Below, one piece after another: positions 43,538 through 55,939 of a stretch of 64,000 bases of DNA. The stretch comes from Adiantum capillus-veneris. Taxonomy: Eukaryota > Streptophyta > Polypodiopsida > Polypodiales > Pteridaceae. The notes beneath the pieces are model-generated. The model was given only the letters and a program-made list of their open reading frames with translations, was not told the origin of the DNA and did no database searches. Each line of letters opens with the position of its first letter. Within the stretch, counting starts at the first letter, position 1. The stretch lies in assembly GCA_014529385.2 (NCBI GenBank), contig CM043963.1, forward strand, positions 65,669,895-65,733,894. The letters are read 5' to 3'. Made by a program: the position numbers and the translations under genes.

Positions 43538-44219
43538 TCTCTCTCATTCTCATGGTGTGTTGTGCAAGAACTCCATCTCCATCTCCAAGCTTGAGAAGTT
43601 GAGAGCCTACACCAACACTCTTGGCTATGGAATGCAAATCCAACCAAGAGCCATGCTTCAATGCTATGCTAGACATCTTCTTCATCTCCATTACTATGCT
43701 AATATGCTATGCTAAGCTTTATGAGTAATGGTATGAGAGGACACTACTTCTTTCTCGTATGTTACTTCTTCTTCCTCTTCCCTTCCCTCACTCCTTGCTA
43801 GCTCTCTCCACTTTTGAAGGTATTTGAGGTCTTGGGATTGAGGCCGAAGACAAGTTAAGATAGTTAAGGATATAATCTTGGTGCATGAAGCTTCCCAAAT
43901 TCATTGCACCAACGAGGTTTCAAGGAACACAAATCTTGTATTGTATCAAGTCTCTCTACATGGGAGAATCTATAATACAAAAACCTTGTGGAGGGGGGAC
44001 CGGCTCCAGGTAAATCCAATCCTCAACTGTTGTCAAAATTCTCTATCTCTCTCTCTTTTACAAGTATTGTTCATGCCAAGCTAATTAGGTGTAATTTTCA
44101 TTTTGCTACCTTTGATTCATTGCTCTTCTTATGCTCTTTAAGAATTCTCTTAAAGGAAACGCTCACTATCATGATTCCAATTTCTGCTACAGTCAATGTT
44201 ATAGCCATATTCCATTACA
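42200..44219 (+). mobile_element. Gypsy 3' end and LTR (same family as 48.8-57.6 kb)
   Basis: 42208-42634 matches, in reverse complement, 50399-50930 of the minus-strand gypsy element: the chromodomain-like end (YPFE-ARWMQ region), then the CATAGTCGAGGACGA segment and the border. The LTR runs from TGTCATAAAATCTAA (42635) to about 44219 (CCATTACA), 1.58 kb, more diverged than the other two. It contains (CA)n at 43160 and (CT)n(CA)n at 43498-43533. Its upstream internal region is cut off by the copia A border at 42148. Confidence 0.78.
42953..43062. repeat. 34-36-bp minisatellite in the gypsy LTR
   Basis: Three units with GGTGCTTGAGGTGCTTGT and a variable end (GACTAAGGTGCTTGAGG linking). Confidence 0.8.
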
Positions 44220-44883
44220 AGTAACCTATACATTTATTTTCTAGATTCACCAAAATAATTATGACAAGTTGCAAGAAGAACATGACACTTTAGTGTCTTA
44301 GGACACTTGAGTGTCCGATTACAGAACTAGTGTTAAAGATTAAGTTGCAGTTCTCTTGAGTCCATTACCTCCCTCAATTGACCTTGTTGTCATGATTTTG
44401 GAAGAAAAATACCTTGCACCAACTTTACAACATGCTAGCTCATTAAATGAGGAGAGAGGAAGCAATTGAAGAAGTCAGACTTAAGTGGCTAAAGTGGAGG
44501 AGCACTAGTAGCAACAACAGACTCAAGAAGAAAGGACAAGCCAACCTTATAGAATCTGAAGTTGATGAAGATAAAGAAGAATTGAGGAGAAATACACGTT
44601 CACACATTATAGAATGATATACATGGATGATTACATGTTCACTATTATATAGTGTTTACAGTTACAATGATATATTGTAGAGGATATGGGTGATCCTTGG
44701 CCTCTTCATTGAGTTTGTTTTTGGGATAGCGTAAAATATTGGTCCTAATCATTCATTGTTCGAGGGGAGGTATCTTTAGTCTATGTGATACCATGATCCA
44801 ATGAGATACCTTTTATAGCCTGTGTGACTTTAATAGCATGTGCGGCACTCGTCTCTATGCAGTTTGTTCACTAGTCCAAAGTC
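44220..44883. other. No recognisable gene
   Basis: Short frames only. The palindromic ACACTTTAGTGTC-type sequence (44283) and GGACACTTGAGTGTCC (44302) stand side by side. Confidence 0.4.
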
Positions 44884-45060
44884 CAAGGGGAGGCTTGTTG
44901 GGTATATGGACTTTGGTTGATGGTGTGTATCTTCATGGGTTCAATCCATACTTGAAGGGTTGGTTTGTGGATAATTTGGGGTGCCTCTTAGAGCCAGATT
45001 TATTGGTAATACACCCTTGTACCACACTATCTACTTCTACTTAAATATCCCATCATGTAC
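44884..45060 (+). mobile_element. Possible LTR start after a polypurine tract
   Basis: CCAAGGGGAGGCT (44884-44895) followed by TGTTGGGTATATGGAC (44896) looks like a copia purine tract and LTR start. The end is not defined and no coding part precedes it. Confidence 0.4.
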
Positions 45061-46304
45061 ACACTTCAAGTGTCAGTCTACTCAATAATCTAATTCATTT
45101 TTAGATTGATACATCTTGTGTATTGTCCATGGATTCTTCATTATGAATGCTATACTCATTAACCCATCATAATCCTTATACACGTTCATCAAAATCACAT
45201 TAGTTAACCATGAATAAAGTAAAATAGCAACAAAGTGATTAACCATTACATGCCCAGCTACCCCATACACATGCCGATGCTACCCATATACAACATGAAA
45301 ATCAAGTACCACTTAGTCTATGCTTCAAAACTATTAGGAGAATATCAAGCCAAATTTGATACGGTGATCATTCCAAGCTCCAAAGCTAGCCCCCAAGGAA
45401 AACAGCTTAAAGGCTATCACTGCAAAATCGTTCTAAAAGAACTTAAAAGGCTAGACAAGATCCCTAAATAAAAATGATGGGGGCTATCTTGCTTCCTTAT
45501 GGAGCGATGTGGTAATTGGCCTCTCTGAAATCAAAATATTTCACTAAAACAATAAAGAACAACTGATACAGACCTAGAGACAAAAATAAAACAAACCATG
45601 TGTCATGTTTTGCTTTTGAATAAGATTAATTAGTTTCAATGAATGGGGCCTAAAAATAGGAACTCCACCTTGCCTATAGTGTGGAATGGCAAAAAGCATA
45701 TTCCATTTTAGATACTAGGGTAATCATAAGCTTAGCTACAAAGTCAAAATTGGTGGAATGGGGTAGCAATGTACTACCAAAACTTGCAAGCACTAGAAAG
45801 TAACTAATGGATATCTAGAACAACCGATGGGCACAAAATCCCCGCCATTAATGGATGTAAAAATTTTATTGATTGAGTAGCTTGAGTCTTGTTCTTCTAG
45901 TGGACTTTAGAGTTCACATGAATCATATGATAATGAAGACAATATTATGGTTGCTTGCTTTGGGTGTTCACTAAACAATATATAAAATTTAACATAAGGG
46001 AATATCGTTTCTTGCAGAGTTACATAAAATATACATACATAAGGGTGTTTTTTTTGAAATATTAAAAATTTTGATACATGAGTGGGATATCTTGATCATG
46101 AAAATTGTTGGATAAAGGGGCCCACACTCGGAGGCCAATTCTTTAACCATTACACCAGTGTTAGAAAAAAACGGGGTACAATGTATTTTAACCGGCTAAA
46201 ATCATAAAATCTTGGTTAGATTTTGAGCTTGCCTTGAAAAAAACCGGTTTAGAGTGGCTTTCCAAAGCATGCAAATTCCCTCTCTCTACATGTTCCAAAT
46301 GGAT

Positions 46305-46359
<55 letters not shown>

Positions 46360-48349
46360 CGTTCAATAGAGTGTTTTTTCAAAATCTTGCGGGTGAAATA
46401 TGGTGCTTAGTATCCAAACAACGAGCCTATTTTTCTCATAGACATCAATGAGTTCTTGACTAAAGTCTATGGTTGCTATAGGCCCAACAATTTTCTTTTG
46501 AACATACAATTAAGTACAAAAAAAGTGCATTTTTTGCATCCTCGTGACCTATCATTGATGTTTCTATGTTATCATTATTGTTGACCTATTTTTTGCATCC
46601 TAGTGACCTATCATCGATGTTTCTATGCATGCACCTATCATTACCACTTTATATGCTTCCATTTTACATATTTAGATTCTTTACTTCCATGTTCAAGAAC
46701 AAAAAGCATCACAACATGTCTCCTTAAGGTAATTTGGAACATACTTATGAAGTACAAAGATTGCACTAATGAAAAAAAAAAGCTTCCACAATGTGGGCTT
46801 CCGTATGGCATATATAAACCTATTAATTTGATGCCAAATTGGAATTGTACGCTTATATTGAATGTACCATATTTTTTGAGTGAAATTTAGCAATTTAAAA
46901 AAAATTTAGTATTAAGTTCTCAAAATGAGTCTAATTTTGGTAAAATAAAAAATCACTCCTGTCTTTGTGTTGTTTCCTATAAGGTATTAGGTGCCCCAAA
47001 ACTCAAGGAAGAAGATTTACATAGTGATCACTCCATAAACACACTCAAAATTGCATTTTTAATACAAAGACACTTCCAAAATATTCTCAAAATGTGAATT
47101 TTACTAGCAACTTAAGACAAAGAATTTGTCATAAATGGACCATAGCTTCCAATACATAGACTCTCTATTTTTTTAGAAGCATAACAACACCTTTTGAACT
47201 ACCTATGCTAGCTATGTAGTAGTTAAGAGGTCACTGAGATAAATGCCAATTTTATGAAAATTGGCTAAAAAGGACACGTTTTTTTGGCTCAGGTTAGTAG
47301 GTTTAAAAATCGTTTTCAAATTGAACTCTGGAGATGGAATCAATAGCCCAAACAAATTCACGTTTAGAGATATTTGAAGATATTTACAAGATGAGGAGCG
47401 TTTTTTGGCTATTGATTCCATCTCGAGAGTTTGGTTTGAATAACATTTTTTGGCCATTGATTACATCCTATATTGGTACAAAAAAAATCAAGTATTTTAA
47501 AATTTAAGGGAAATTTGGGTATCTCCACACATTTTAGGTGTATTTTGGTGATTTTTTCTATATTGAATGGTAATAGTTCACAAAAAAAATGATGAGTCAA
47601 GTAGGTGGGCATGAACAATTTTTTTGGGTTGTTTGGAGGGTATCTTAAAAGATACCCTCTTTGATTTCAAGAGGGAAAGTGTGGATAGAGTCGTGTGAGG
47701 GTAGGTTGTACGAAATGGTAACACCTCGCAGCAAAGAATGTGATGTACTTGGTTGAAGGAGCTAGGTAAGAGCTTGTGGCAGAAGAGGGATCGATGAAAG
47801 GGTAGTTGTTAGATGAGGCACTTCCACGTCGACGAGCAAGTTTTCCATTCCTTTTTTTTATACCCAAAGTCTCATACATTGGGCACCTTGCCCATACAGG
47901 CTGCATGAGATGCTGGAATGAAGATAAAGATGGGATGGAATCTCATGATATTCCACCTAATGGGAGGAAGAAAAGCGGATTAGTAGTAGAGAACTCTTTT
48001 TACAAAGCAGCATTAAGTTTCTGTGGAAGGATGTGGTCATATGGCACTATTATTTGTAACTCTAATTGGTGTGACTATGCCAAAATTGAAATTTTTGTAA
48101 ACACCTTGCATAGTCACATATCGCTAAAAAAAACAAAAGGTGTGCATGTGATCGTCCATAAGGCATAAGGACTTCCCTTTAAGGTGTTGCCAATACTTTT
48201 GAATCTCATTTCCCCTCGCATGCTCCAAGAAAAGAAAACTTATCTCCTCAAACAGCCTTGGCGGATAGTATTTAAAAACTTATAACTAGACTCATACTAG
48301 TGTAAATAATGACCTTGTCACATGCAAAAGGTATAGCTCAAAGTTGCAC
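45061..48349. other. AT-rich DNA, no gene seen
   Basis: Contains a (GA)n tract (46308-46354), a repeated sentence-like segment (CCTA(T)CAT(T/C)GATGTTTCTATG at 46548 and 46605), and an inverted repeat (GATGGAATCAATAGCC at 47333 and its reverse at 47408). The 120-codon frame at 47806-48168 shows no known motif. Confidence 0.4.
46308..46354. repeat. (GA)n microsatellite
   Basis: About 23 GA units. Confidence 0.95.
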
Positions 48350-48815
48350 ATTACATCAACTTGGGACTACTCTTAGCTCGAGTATAGCTAATCATCCGAA
48401 GACAAATGGACAAATCGAGTGACGTAATCAGGTACTAGAAGATATGCTACAAGCTTGTGTTAGTAAAAAATAGACACATTGGGACGACCATTTTCCAATT
48501 TTGGAATTTGCTTACAAAACTACAAAGCATGTTCCACCGGGCTTAGCCCATTTATGCTAATGTAAGGTTATCAATCTCATCTCCAAGGGACATCAGATAA
48601 GCCATTGAATGTATACATTTGGCTAAGAATTTCTTAAAGGAACATTTTGATATGTTGAAGATTGCTAAGAGCAATATTAAACAAGATTAGGAATGTTATA
48701 AGAATTTTCAAATGAGGAAAATTGTTATGTGTCCTGCATGGAGGGAGAATGGGCCTTTCTCAAGGTTCCAGAGCATTCAGACAGTTTAAAAACTAGGCCC
48801 ACACCTCAAATTTCC
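48350..48815 (+). pseudogene. Chromovirus integrase, left part (host of nested insertion)
   Basis: The plus strand reads LGTTLSSSIANHPKTNGQIE, NQVLEDMLQACV, THWDDHFPILEFAYK, FLKEHFDMLKIAKSNIKQ and, at the end, HLKFP just before the LTR at 48816. These are the C-half of a Ty3/gypsy integrase core and the following domain. Several stops interrupt it. It continues at 57612. Confidence 0.85.
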
Positions 48816-50398
48816 TGTAACATTTAATTGTCTAAATAGCTTGTAAATAGCGGAAAACAACTTAACATAGTGAGCATTTGATTAAGAGCACGTTCCTAAT
48901 GAGCATAAAAGAGTGCTTGGTTGGAGATAGAAACATTAGCATAACACCTAATTAGTTTGGCATAATAATACCTGAAAGAGGGAGAGAAATAGAACAATTG
49001 ACAACTATTGAGGACCAGATTTACATGGACCGGTCCCCCCTCCATTAGGCATTTGTATTATAGCTTCTCCCATTAAGAGAGACTTTGTTCAATACAATTC
49101 TTTGTGTTCCTTGGTAAAAAACTCGTTGGTGCTATGAAGATGGAAGCTTTATGCACCAAACTTACACGTGATAACACATAACATCAATTCCTCGTTGGTC
49201 TCAGACCCAAGACCTCACACACCTTCGAAGATGGTGAGAGCTAGCGGGGTATGAGAGTAGATCTAGAGGAAGAAGGAGTATTCTTACAAGAAAGAAGTAT
49301 TTCTCCTCACATAATCACTCATAATAGCTTAGCATAGCTTAGTAGTTAGCATGGTAGAGGAGATGAGCATGTAATGGAGCTTGTCTCTTGGTTGGATTTG
49401 CATCACAAGCCAAGAGTTTGTTGGTGTAGGTTTCCCTTCTCACAAGCTTGGAGTAGATGAAGAGCTTTCCATTAAAGCTTGAGAAGGAGATAGACTTTCT
49501 TTGCTTCACACATGAGCTTGTGTGAGTGTGTGTGGAATAATGCCTTCACAAATCAGCTCCCTCTCTCATCTTGGTCGACCCCTATTGCTGGCTTCCTATT
49601 GGCCTGTGAAAAGTTTACCCAATAGTATTTGAGAGGCCCAGTAAAGAGCCTTGTGACAAGTGTCCATCCTTTTTTCCTTTTGTAAAAGCTCAAATAATTA
49701 ATTTAATTATCTGAATTCCTATTGGACCTTTTAGTCTTCTGGGCAATAGGAATTAAGAAAACCTATGGGCTGCTTAATTCTCATTGGACCTTTTGACTGT
49801 CCAATAGTATTTTAGGGAGACTAATTATTATTGGTTGTTTTTTTAAGAATTTGTAAAATAAGAAATTTAGTTTACACTAGCTGAGCCCTCATTGGTCCAC
49901 GTCTATGTCCATCCAATAGGATTCAGGCAAGAATTGGGGGTTTTCCTGCATGCCTGACATGTGTCCTATTTTCTTTGTGGAAAGGTAAATTGATGTGTGT
50001 GTGTGAGAGAGAGAGAGAGTGTGATGTCTCTTTCCCACCTTGCTCACTCTTCTGTCCTTTCCTTGTAGCCACTTTTTTGACTTTAGCATTCAACACTTTA
50101 GTCACTAAGAGTAGTTCACATGGCCTAGGACTTTTAGAGTAAAAATTTGGAACTTTAGCCTTGGAAGTATATAATGGAATTAACCTAAGGGCCTTTTAAA
50201 CTCCACTGGTGCACTTTGCTCTTTAGCAGACCATCCCCATCTGGATCCCCAATTCCCCTCTTTTGGATCCCCTGTTGAGACTGGTCTGGCAGCCTTTTCA
50301 ATATCCAACCTTTGCTCCCCTTGGTATCTCCCCATATTAAATGATCAGTTTAATATGAGAAAATCATTTGGGAAAGTAGATATTAGGTTTTTATGACA
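48816..50398 (-). mobile_element. Gypsy 3' LTR
   Basis: 1583 bp. Almost the same sequence as 55940-57611 except for an 89-bp length difference and scattered substitutions. Contains CCAATAGNATT-type repeated pieces and a (TG)(AG) microsatellite at 49997-50018. Confidence 0.92.
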
Positions 50399-50411
50399 TT
50401 ACCTCTCTCTT

Positions 50412-50482
50412 GATATCATAGTCGTCCTCGACTATGATATCTTCTCTACCTCATAGTCGTCCTCGACTATGAGGTAGAGAAG
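50412..50482. repeat. Two back-to-back perfect hairpins next to the gypsy 3' LTR
   Basis: Hairpin 1 has arms 50412-50424 and 50429-50441 (13 bp); hairpin 2 has arms 50441-50459 and 50464-50482 (19 bp). Both have the loop TCCT and share the core CATAGTCG-TCCT-CGACTATG. The related plus-strand element at 42590-42622 has only one imperfect version. Confidence 0.95.
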
Positions 50483-50789
50483 ATAAAGCCTAATCATTAG
50501 TCCGTTTGCTAGCGGGTAGAGGATCCCTATGTTACCCTACGACATCATTCCAGAATGGATGACTAATCCATTTGGTGCTTGAGAGACTTAGCTGCCGCAA
50601 GCATGTCTGCGCATTAGTCCGTATCACTCTTCCATAGGAGAGTGACAAGCTCTACTTGATGTTTGGGAGACGTCGTCGCCACAAACATGATTCTAAGCAT
50701 GCATACTTCTTAATAGTTGTGCACAATAAAGAAAAAGAGAGTCTTATAAGACAAAAACATTGATCATTTAAAACATATATACATTTGCT

Positions 50790-51207
50790 TACTCTAGGGA
50801 ATCATTGTAAGCTTTGACAAGGTTTAGGTTATCCTTTAATTGTATCCCTTGCATCCATCGAGCATTTTCAAAAGGATAATTCTTAAACTTAATAAGATAC
50901 CGTCGGATAATCTTACCGCCTCTCAATACCTTTTCTTCGTGTCAGAGAATGGACTTGGGCTACAATACCTCTTCTTGGTCTTCAATCTCCGGTGAGTGTG
51001 CTATGGTTGCTTCTTGGGGTGGCTCTCCTTGGTAAGGCTTTAACAGGCTCACATGCAAAGCATTGTGTACGAGCCAGTGTTTGGGAAAATTGAGCTGATA
51101 AGCCGTCTCATTGATTGGCTTAAGAATCTAAAAGGGGCCACAGTACCTTTTTGCTAGTTTAGCATAGTATTTTTGGTGTCCCGTAGGATTCTTGCCCATT
51201 GTGTGAC
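50790..51207 (-). pseudogene. Gypsy integrase C-terminal and chromodomain-like end
   Basis: Minus strand: LKPINETAYQLNFPKHW and VHNALHVSLLKPYQGEPP (the GPY/F-type region), then EEVLQPKSILWHEEKVLRGG, IIRRYLIKFKNYPFENARWM, which matches the RRYLVKFKNYP-type chromodomain of these elements. The stop follows LVKAYNDSLE. One or two stops interrupt the upstream part. Confidence 0.75.
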
Positions 51208-52125
51208 TTAATTGAGCCTTGGAAATTTAAGCAAGACCCAATCATTTTCTTTAAAGGTCAGGGCTCTTCTGTGATTGTTAGCAGTAGCCTTTTGCCTTTG
51301 CTGTGAGATGGATATAACATCTTTAATCTTTTGGAAATATTCTTGTAGGTCGCGGCTATATTCATCTACAGCGACGATCTTCCCATGTACCTTAAGTAGC
51401 AGGGGACTTTTTGATCTTCCCTCAATTACCTCAAAAGGCGCTTTTCCCGTGGATGTATGTACTGTGTTATTGTAAGCATACTCCACTAAAGGTAAGTACT
51501 TCTCCCATGGGGACCTTTGATCTACTTTAGTGATATAAGCTTTTAGTAGATCAAGAATTTTTAGGTTAGCTATTTCACTTTGGCCATCCGTTTGCGGGTG
51601 ATAGGCCAAAGAGAAATTTAGCCTTGTACCTAAATTCTCAAAGAGACCCTTCCAGAAATAGCTGGTCATTCTAGGATCTCTATCCGAAACTATTGACATT
51701 GGCAAGCCGTGGTACTTAAATATTTGTGATATAAAGAGGGTTGCCATTTGATGGGCCTTAATAGTCTTTTTGACAAGTATGAAATGCGCTTGTTTGCTAA
51801 ATTTTTCTACTATTGTCCATATTCCCGTATTCCCATGGATAGACTTAGGCAATCCAAAGATAAAATCCATGGATATGATCTCCTAGGGTGAATGAGGGAT
51901 TGGCAAAGGTTGAAGCAAACCAGGTTGCTTCCCTCTATCAAACTTAGTCTTTTGGCAAACCACACATTTATACATTACTTTCTCACGTAGTGAGTTAGTA
52001 ACGCATAGCCTATTACCATAGAGAAGATAACCATCTTGTAGGGTAAATGGTTCCTCTTTCTTCCCTAGTGCAAGGGCTGACATCACATCTTTAAAATTAG
52101 GATCGATAGCGTACTCATCTATCAT
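51208..52125 (-). pseudogene. Gypsy integrase core with zinc-finger deletion
   Basis: 51883-52125: GYLLYGNRLCVTNSLREKVMYK joins directly to CVVCQKTKFDRG (read as two pieces), so the HH half of the HHCC zinc finger and its spacer are deleted. A TAG at 51880-51882 stands where a Trp (TGG) would fit before EIISMDFIFGLPKS. The core (51208-51870) has DFIFGLPKS, SDRDPRMTSYFW and HPQTDGQSE, so D, D and E are present, and ends in DWVLLKFPRLN. Confidence 0.9.
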
Positions 52126-53341
52126 AGAAGATAGATCATTGTGAGTTGATATGGAAACGGCCGTCTTGAGAGTGCATCATATACTTGATTATGCTTGCCA
52201 GCAATGTGAGCAATATGAAAATGAAATTGCAAAAGGAAATTTGCCCACCTCATTTGCTTTTCGGAGAGCCTGGTCTGCATCATGAAGTACTTGAGGCTTT
52301 GGTGATCCGTCCGCAAAATGAAAGGAGTCCCCAATAAGTAGTGCTTCCACGTGTCTAAAGCATGTAGAATTGCGAGGATTTCCTTTTTATTATGGCTAGA
52401 GCTTGCTCAACTGGGTTGAGCCTTCGACTTTCATATGCTATGGCGTGCCCTTCTTGGAGCAAAAAAGCTCCAAGGCAATCACCACAAGCGTCACATTGGA
52501 CCTCAAATGGCTTTGAGAGATCCGGTAGTGTAAGCACATGTTGAGAGATAAGCTTCTCTTTAAGTTTTTCAAAAGCAGTGTTCTCCTTGGTAGTCCATGC
52601 ACACTTAACGTTCTTTTTTGTTAGGTCATGCAAGGGTCCTGCTATGAGTGAGAATTTTTCTATGAAGCGTCTATAGTATGACCATATACTTATAAAGCTC
52701 CTTAATTCATGCAGATTCTTCGGATTAGGCCATGCTTTAATTACTTCTAACTTTGACGGATCCATTTGGATGCCATCTTTAGAGATAATATGACCTAAAT
52801 ATTGAATCTCTTGTAAGAAAAATTCACTTTTCTTTTGATTTATGTAAACCTTATTCTCTCGTAGAACTTGAAAAATTACATGGAGGTGCTGTTTGTGTTC
52901 ATCCAAGGAATTGGAGTAGATGATTATATCATCAAAGAACACTCTAGTGTAACTGTGGTGAGGCCTAAAGAGCTTCTCCATCATGCGGTTGAATGTAGCT
53001 GGTGCATTGGTCAAGCCAAAAGGCATCACAATGAATTCGTAGAGACCAAACGTAGTGTGAAATGCGGTCTTTACAATGTCTTGATCCACTATCCTTATTT
53101 GGTGATAGCCACTTTTTAGGTCAATCCTACTGAAGTAGGTCAATCCTTGTAGCTTATCAAATAGGTCTTCTACCTGTAGAACGGGAAACCTATTTTTGAT
53201 AGTGATCCTATTTAGTGCTCTATAGTCGACACACATACGATATGTGCCATCTTTCTTTTGCACTAATAAAACTTGTGAACAAAATGGAGATGAACTAGAC
53301 CTAACCATTCCTTTCTCAATCAACTCATGCACTTGTCGCAT
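52122..53341 (-). pseudogene. Gypsy reverse transcriptase and RNase H
   Basis: RT: SSSPFCSQVLLVQKKDG, CVDYRALNRITIKNRFP, YFSRIDLKSGYHQIRI, FGLYEFIVMPFGLTNAPATF, catalytic FFDDIIIYS, YLGHIISKDGIQMDP. RNase H: PFEVQCDACGDCLGAFLLQEG, then a frame change in an A-run near 52375, then YLLGTPFILRTDHQSLKYF and AGKHNQVYDALSRRP. Catalytic DD and RNase H Asp are present. Confidence 0.94.
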
Positions 53342-53700
53342 AATTTCCTCTTGTTAAGCTTGAGAAACTCGATAAGGAGGTTATTAGGCGGTGAGCTTCT
53401 TGGAAGAAGCTCAATTGCATGGTCATCATCGCCTTGTTTTGGAGGCAATTCATTAGGGATGTCGTCAATAAAAACATCTTGGAATTCATTAAGGAAATTA
53501 GATAACACTGATTCTTTTTTATTCCCTTTTTTTATTTGACAGAACATTAGGTTCATTTCGAGAGTCTTTTACAAATATCATGTACACGAAAATAGAGCTC
53601 TTTATTGACTTATCAAAAGCTTGCTTATGTATAAGAGGTATAGTGTTACCTGACTCGTTAGCATATATGTACATGTCTTTGTCCCTGTACTTAAAGTAAA
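53320..53700 (-). pseudogene. Gypsy protease-RT linker
   Basis: LNEFQDVFIDDIPNELPPKQ is the pre-RT signature, equivalent to EF.DVFPDELP..LPP, followed by HAIELLPRSSPPN, then a frame change to the RT. Upstream sequence around 53700-53840 is the protease end with frameshifts. Confidence 0.8.
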
Positions 53701-53841
53701 TTTACCTTTCAGGGAACTTGATGTTGGCCGCCATGTGATCAAACCATGGTGCCCCTAGGATTACATCCTCATGCTTAAGGGGAGAGATGAAGAAATCCTC
53801 TTTGTCCACATAGCTTTGGATATGAAGCCTCAATTTCTTAG

Positions 53842-55522
53842 TTAAGGGAGTAACTGGGACTTCTTCTCCCTTGAAGCACCATCACTTGGTAGGGTATTTC
53901 CTATCTCAAAGGCTTGGATGCCTAGCTTAGTGGCCAACTCCATGGATATGAAATTGTGAGTAGAGCCATTGTCGAAGAAAATGAAAGCATCATGTTCTCT
54001 TACCTTTCCCCAAGCATGGCATAGAGGAGATCCTTTGCGATGAGCATCTTGTTCTTGAACTTCAATTATGGAAGCTCTAGGAGGTTCATTGTGTGTGTTC
54101 TTTCGTGGGCAAGCACTATAAGCATGCCCTTGCTCCCCACACTTGAAACAACCGTTATCCTTGCAATAACGCTCTAGCTCTTCAGGAGAGAGCCTATTTT
54201 TGCCTTTGTAGACTCCCTTCTCCTTAGCTTTGTTGTTGTTGAAGTTTCCCTTGTGAGACTTTTGGACATGGTCCTTCCCCTTAGGCTCATTATGGTCTTT
54301 ACTTTCCATGGGCTTAAGATTTTTCTTAGCTCCTTGTTGGAAGTTGATTCGTGAAGCCACCATAGCATGGTGTATGACCGTTGAAATAGTGCGAGGCCTT
54401 TGGGAGTTGACATAATCCGCCATATCTTCAGATAAACCCGCACAAAATTGTTGTTTTTGCTCTCCAAAATCTATCTTTTTGTAGACAGTGGCTTTGAGAT
54501 GTAAATCCCAAAACTTGTCTACGTATTTGTGAATAGATTCGTAGGGAGAGAGCTTCAAGCTTCACCATTCTGTGAATACTTTGTCTTTGGCATCGCTAGC
54601 CAAAAACTGCTTCATAATGGAAGCTCTTAAAGCTTTCCATGTTTGTGGAGCTTCACTGTGTGCTTGTAGGCTAGACCACCATTGCTTGGCGGACTTTTGG
54701 AGATGCATGGCTACATGACGTATCTTAGAGGACTCTGTGAAGCCCTCATCCTCGAATGCCGCATCAAATTGTTGAATAAAGGCCAAGACTTTGTCTGTAG
54801 CACCAAAGGTGCCATTGTAGACCTGTAAGAAAAGAGATACTCTTTCCTCCCTCTTTGAACTGTTTGAGCTTGGATGACCTCTTCCAAGCGGCATAGGATT
54901 TCCTATGGCCTCTCCTTTTGAGTTCTTTGGGAGTTGCACCATCACTTCCTTCAGAAGAGGAGGAGGATGATGAAGATGGAGAAGAGGGTGACCTCTTTCT
55001 CGCCTTTTTCTTCTCTTACTTCCTTTCTTTCTTATTTGAATTATGGTGAGAAGGACTATGCGATGGTCTTCTCTGTTTAGGGGGTGTTGGAGAGCGTTTT
55101 TCCCACTGTCTTCGTGGTGCCATCTCCGCCGAGGTGGTGGGAGATTCACTTCTTTCTTGTTCTTTCGGTGGGGGCTCTTCCTTTGAGATTTGGGCTCTCC
55201 TTGGTGAGGGAGTTGCCCCATCAACTTGTAAGCTTTTGGGTCCTTCGTATGGGTCCTCCTCTTCTCTCACCGTAGAGAGCCCTCTTTCAGAAATCTCACT
55301 AGGAGATTTCATAGGCACTCCCTCTTCTAGGTGAGGATATTGGAGAATCCCATGGATGCGTAATTGCTGTTGTACTTCACCTTGGAGGGATGGGTTGCCC
55401 ATGGCTTGTTGAAGCCTAGTAACAAGATAGTTCACAAGCATAGGGGCATCATTAGTAGCTTGCTCATTAGCAAAATCAAAGCCATCAATATTAATTTCAC
55501 TCTCTCTACTATTGTTAGCCAT
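53842..55522 (-). pseudogene. Gypsy gag and protease
   Basis: Starts at ATG 55522 (MANNSRESEINIDGFDF). A Ser/Pro/Lys-rich stretch follows (TPPKQRRPSHSPSHH), with a TAA at 55016-55018. Gag core: FIQQFDAAFEDEGF, VAMHLQKSAKQWW, then TGA at 54562-54564 in frame before LKLSPYESIHKYVDKFWDL (two pieces). Knuckle CFKCGEQGHAYSACP. Protease FDNGSTHNFISMELATKLGI (DNGS where DSGS or DTGS is usual) and then the frame is lost. Confidence 0.9.
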
Positions 55523-55939
55523 TCTAACTAAGTTTTAGGTGTAAATTTTTACTTGTACTTTGGCACTTCAAGCCCTAGTTGCTACTCCTCTTTACTTTCA
55601 AAGATAAGCGCTCAAGCATCTATACCTGTGGCTTGAAATATCATTAATTGCAAGGAATAGAAGAGAGGGTTTATCATAGCCCAGTCGGCATCGGTTCTTG
55701 TCAAGCTTCTAATAGCTCAATAATGGTTAAACCGTAGGCAAGCCCCTTGGGACTCCATTATTAAGACCATTTGCTTTTGATGGTGATACCCCGTTAACTG
55801 CACAAACCAGGCACACCTCAAGGATAATAAATCCCTATTCTACTTACCCTCATGCAATTAATAATACCAACCATTTGTAGAAAGCTTGAGGACCTCTCTT
55901 CTTGAGCAAGAAAACAGAAACCGATAGCTCTGATACCAA
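55523..55939 (-). other. Gypsy leader and primer-binding site
   Basis: Non-coding. The last bases before the LTR (55926-55938) are AGCTCTGATACCA, the initiator tRNA-Met primer-binding site in minus orientation. Confidence 0.85.

Noticed and set aside
44283-44318. Regulatory operator (two palindromes of ACACT-AGTGT type)
   Set aside because: Short palindromes in AT-rich transposon-derived DNA with no gene nearby; chance is sufficient.
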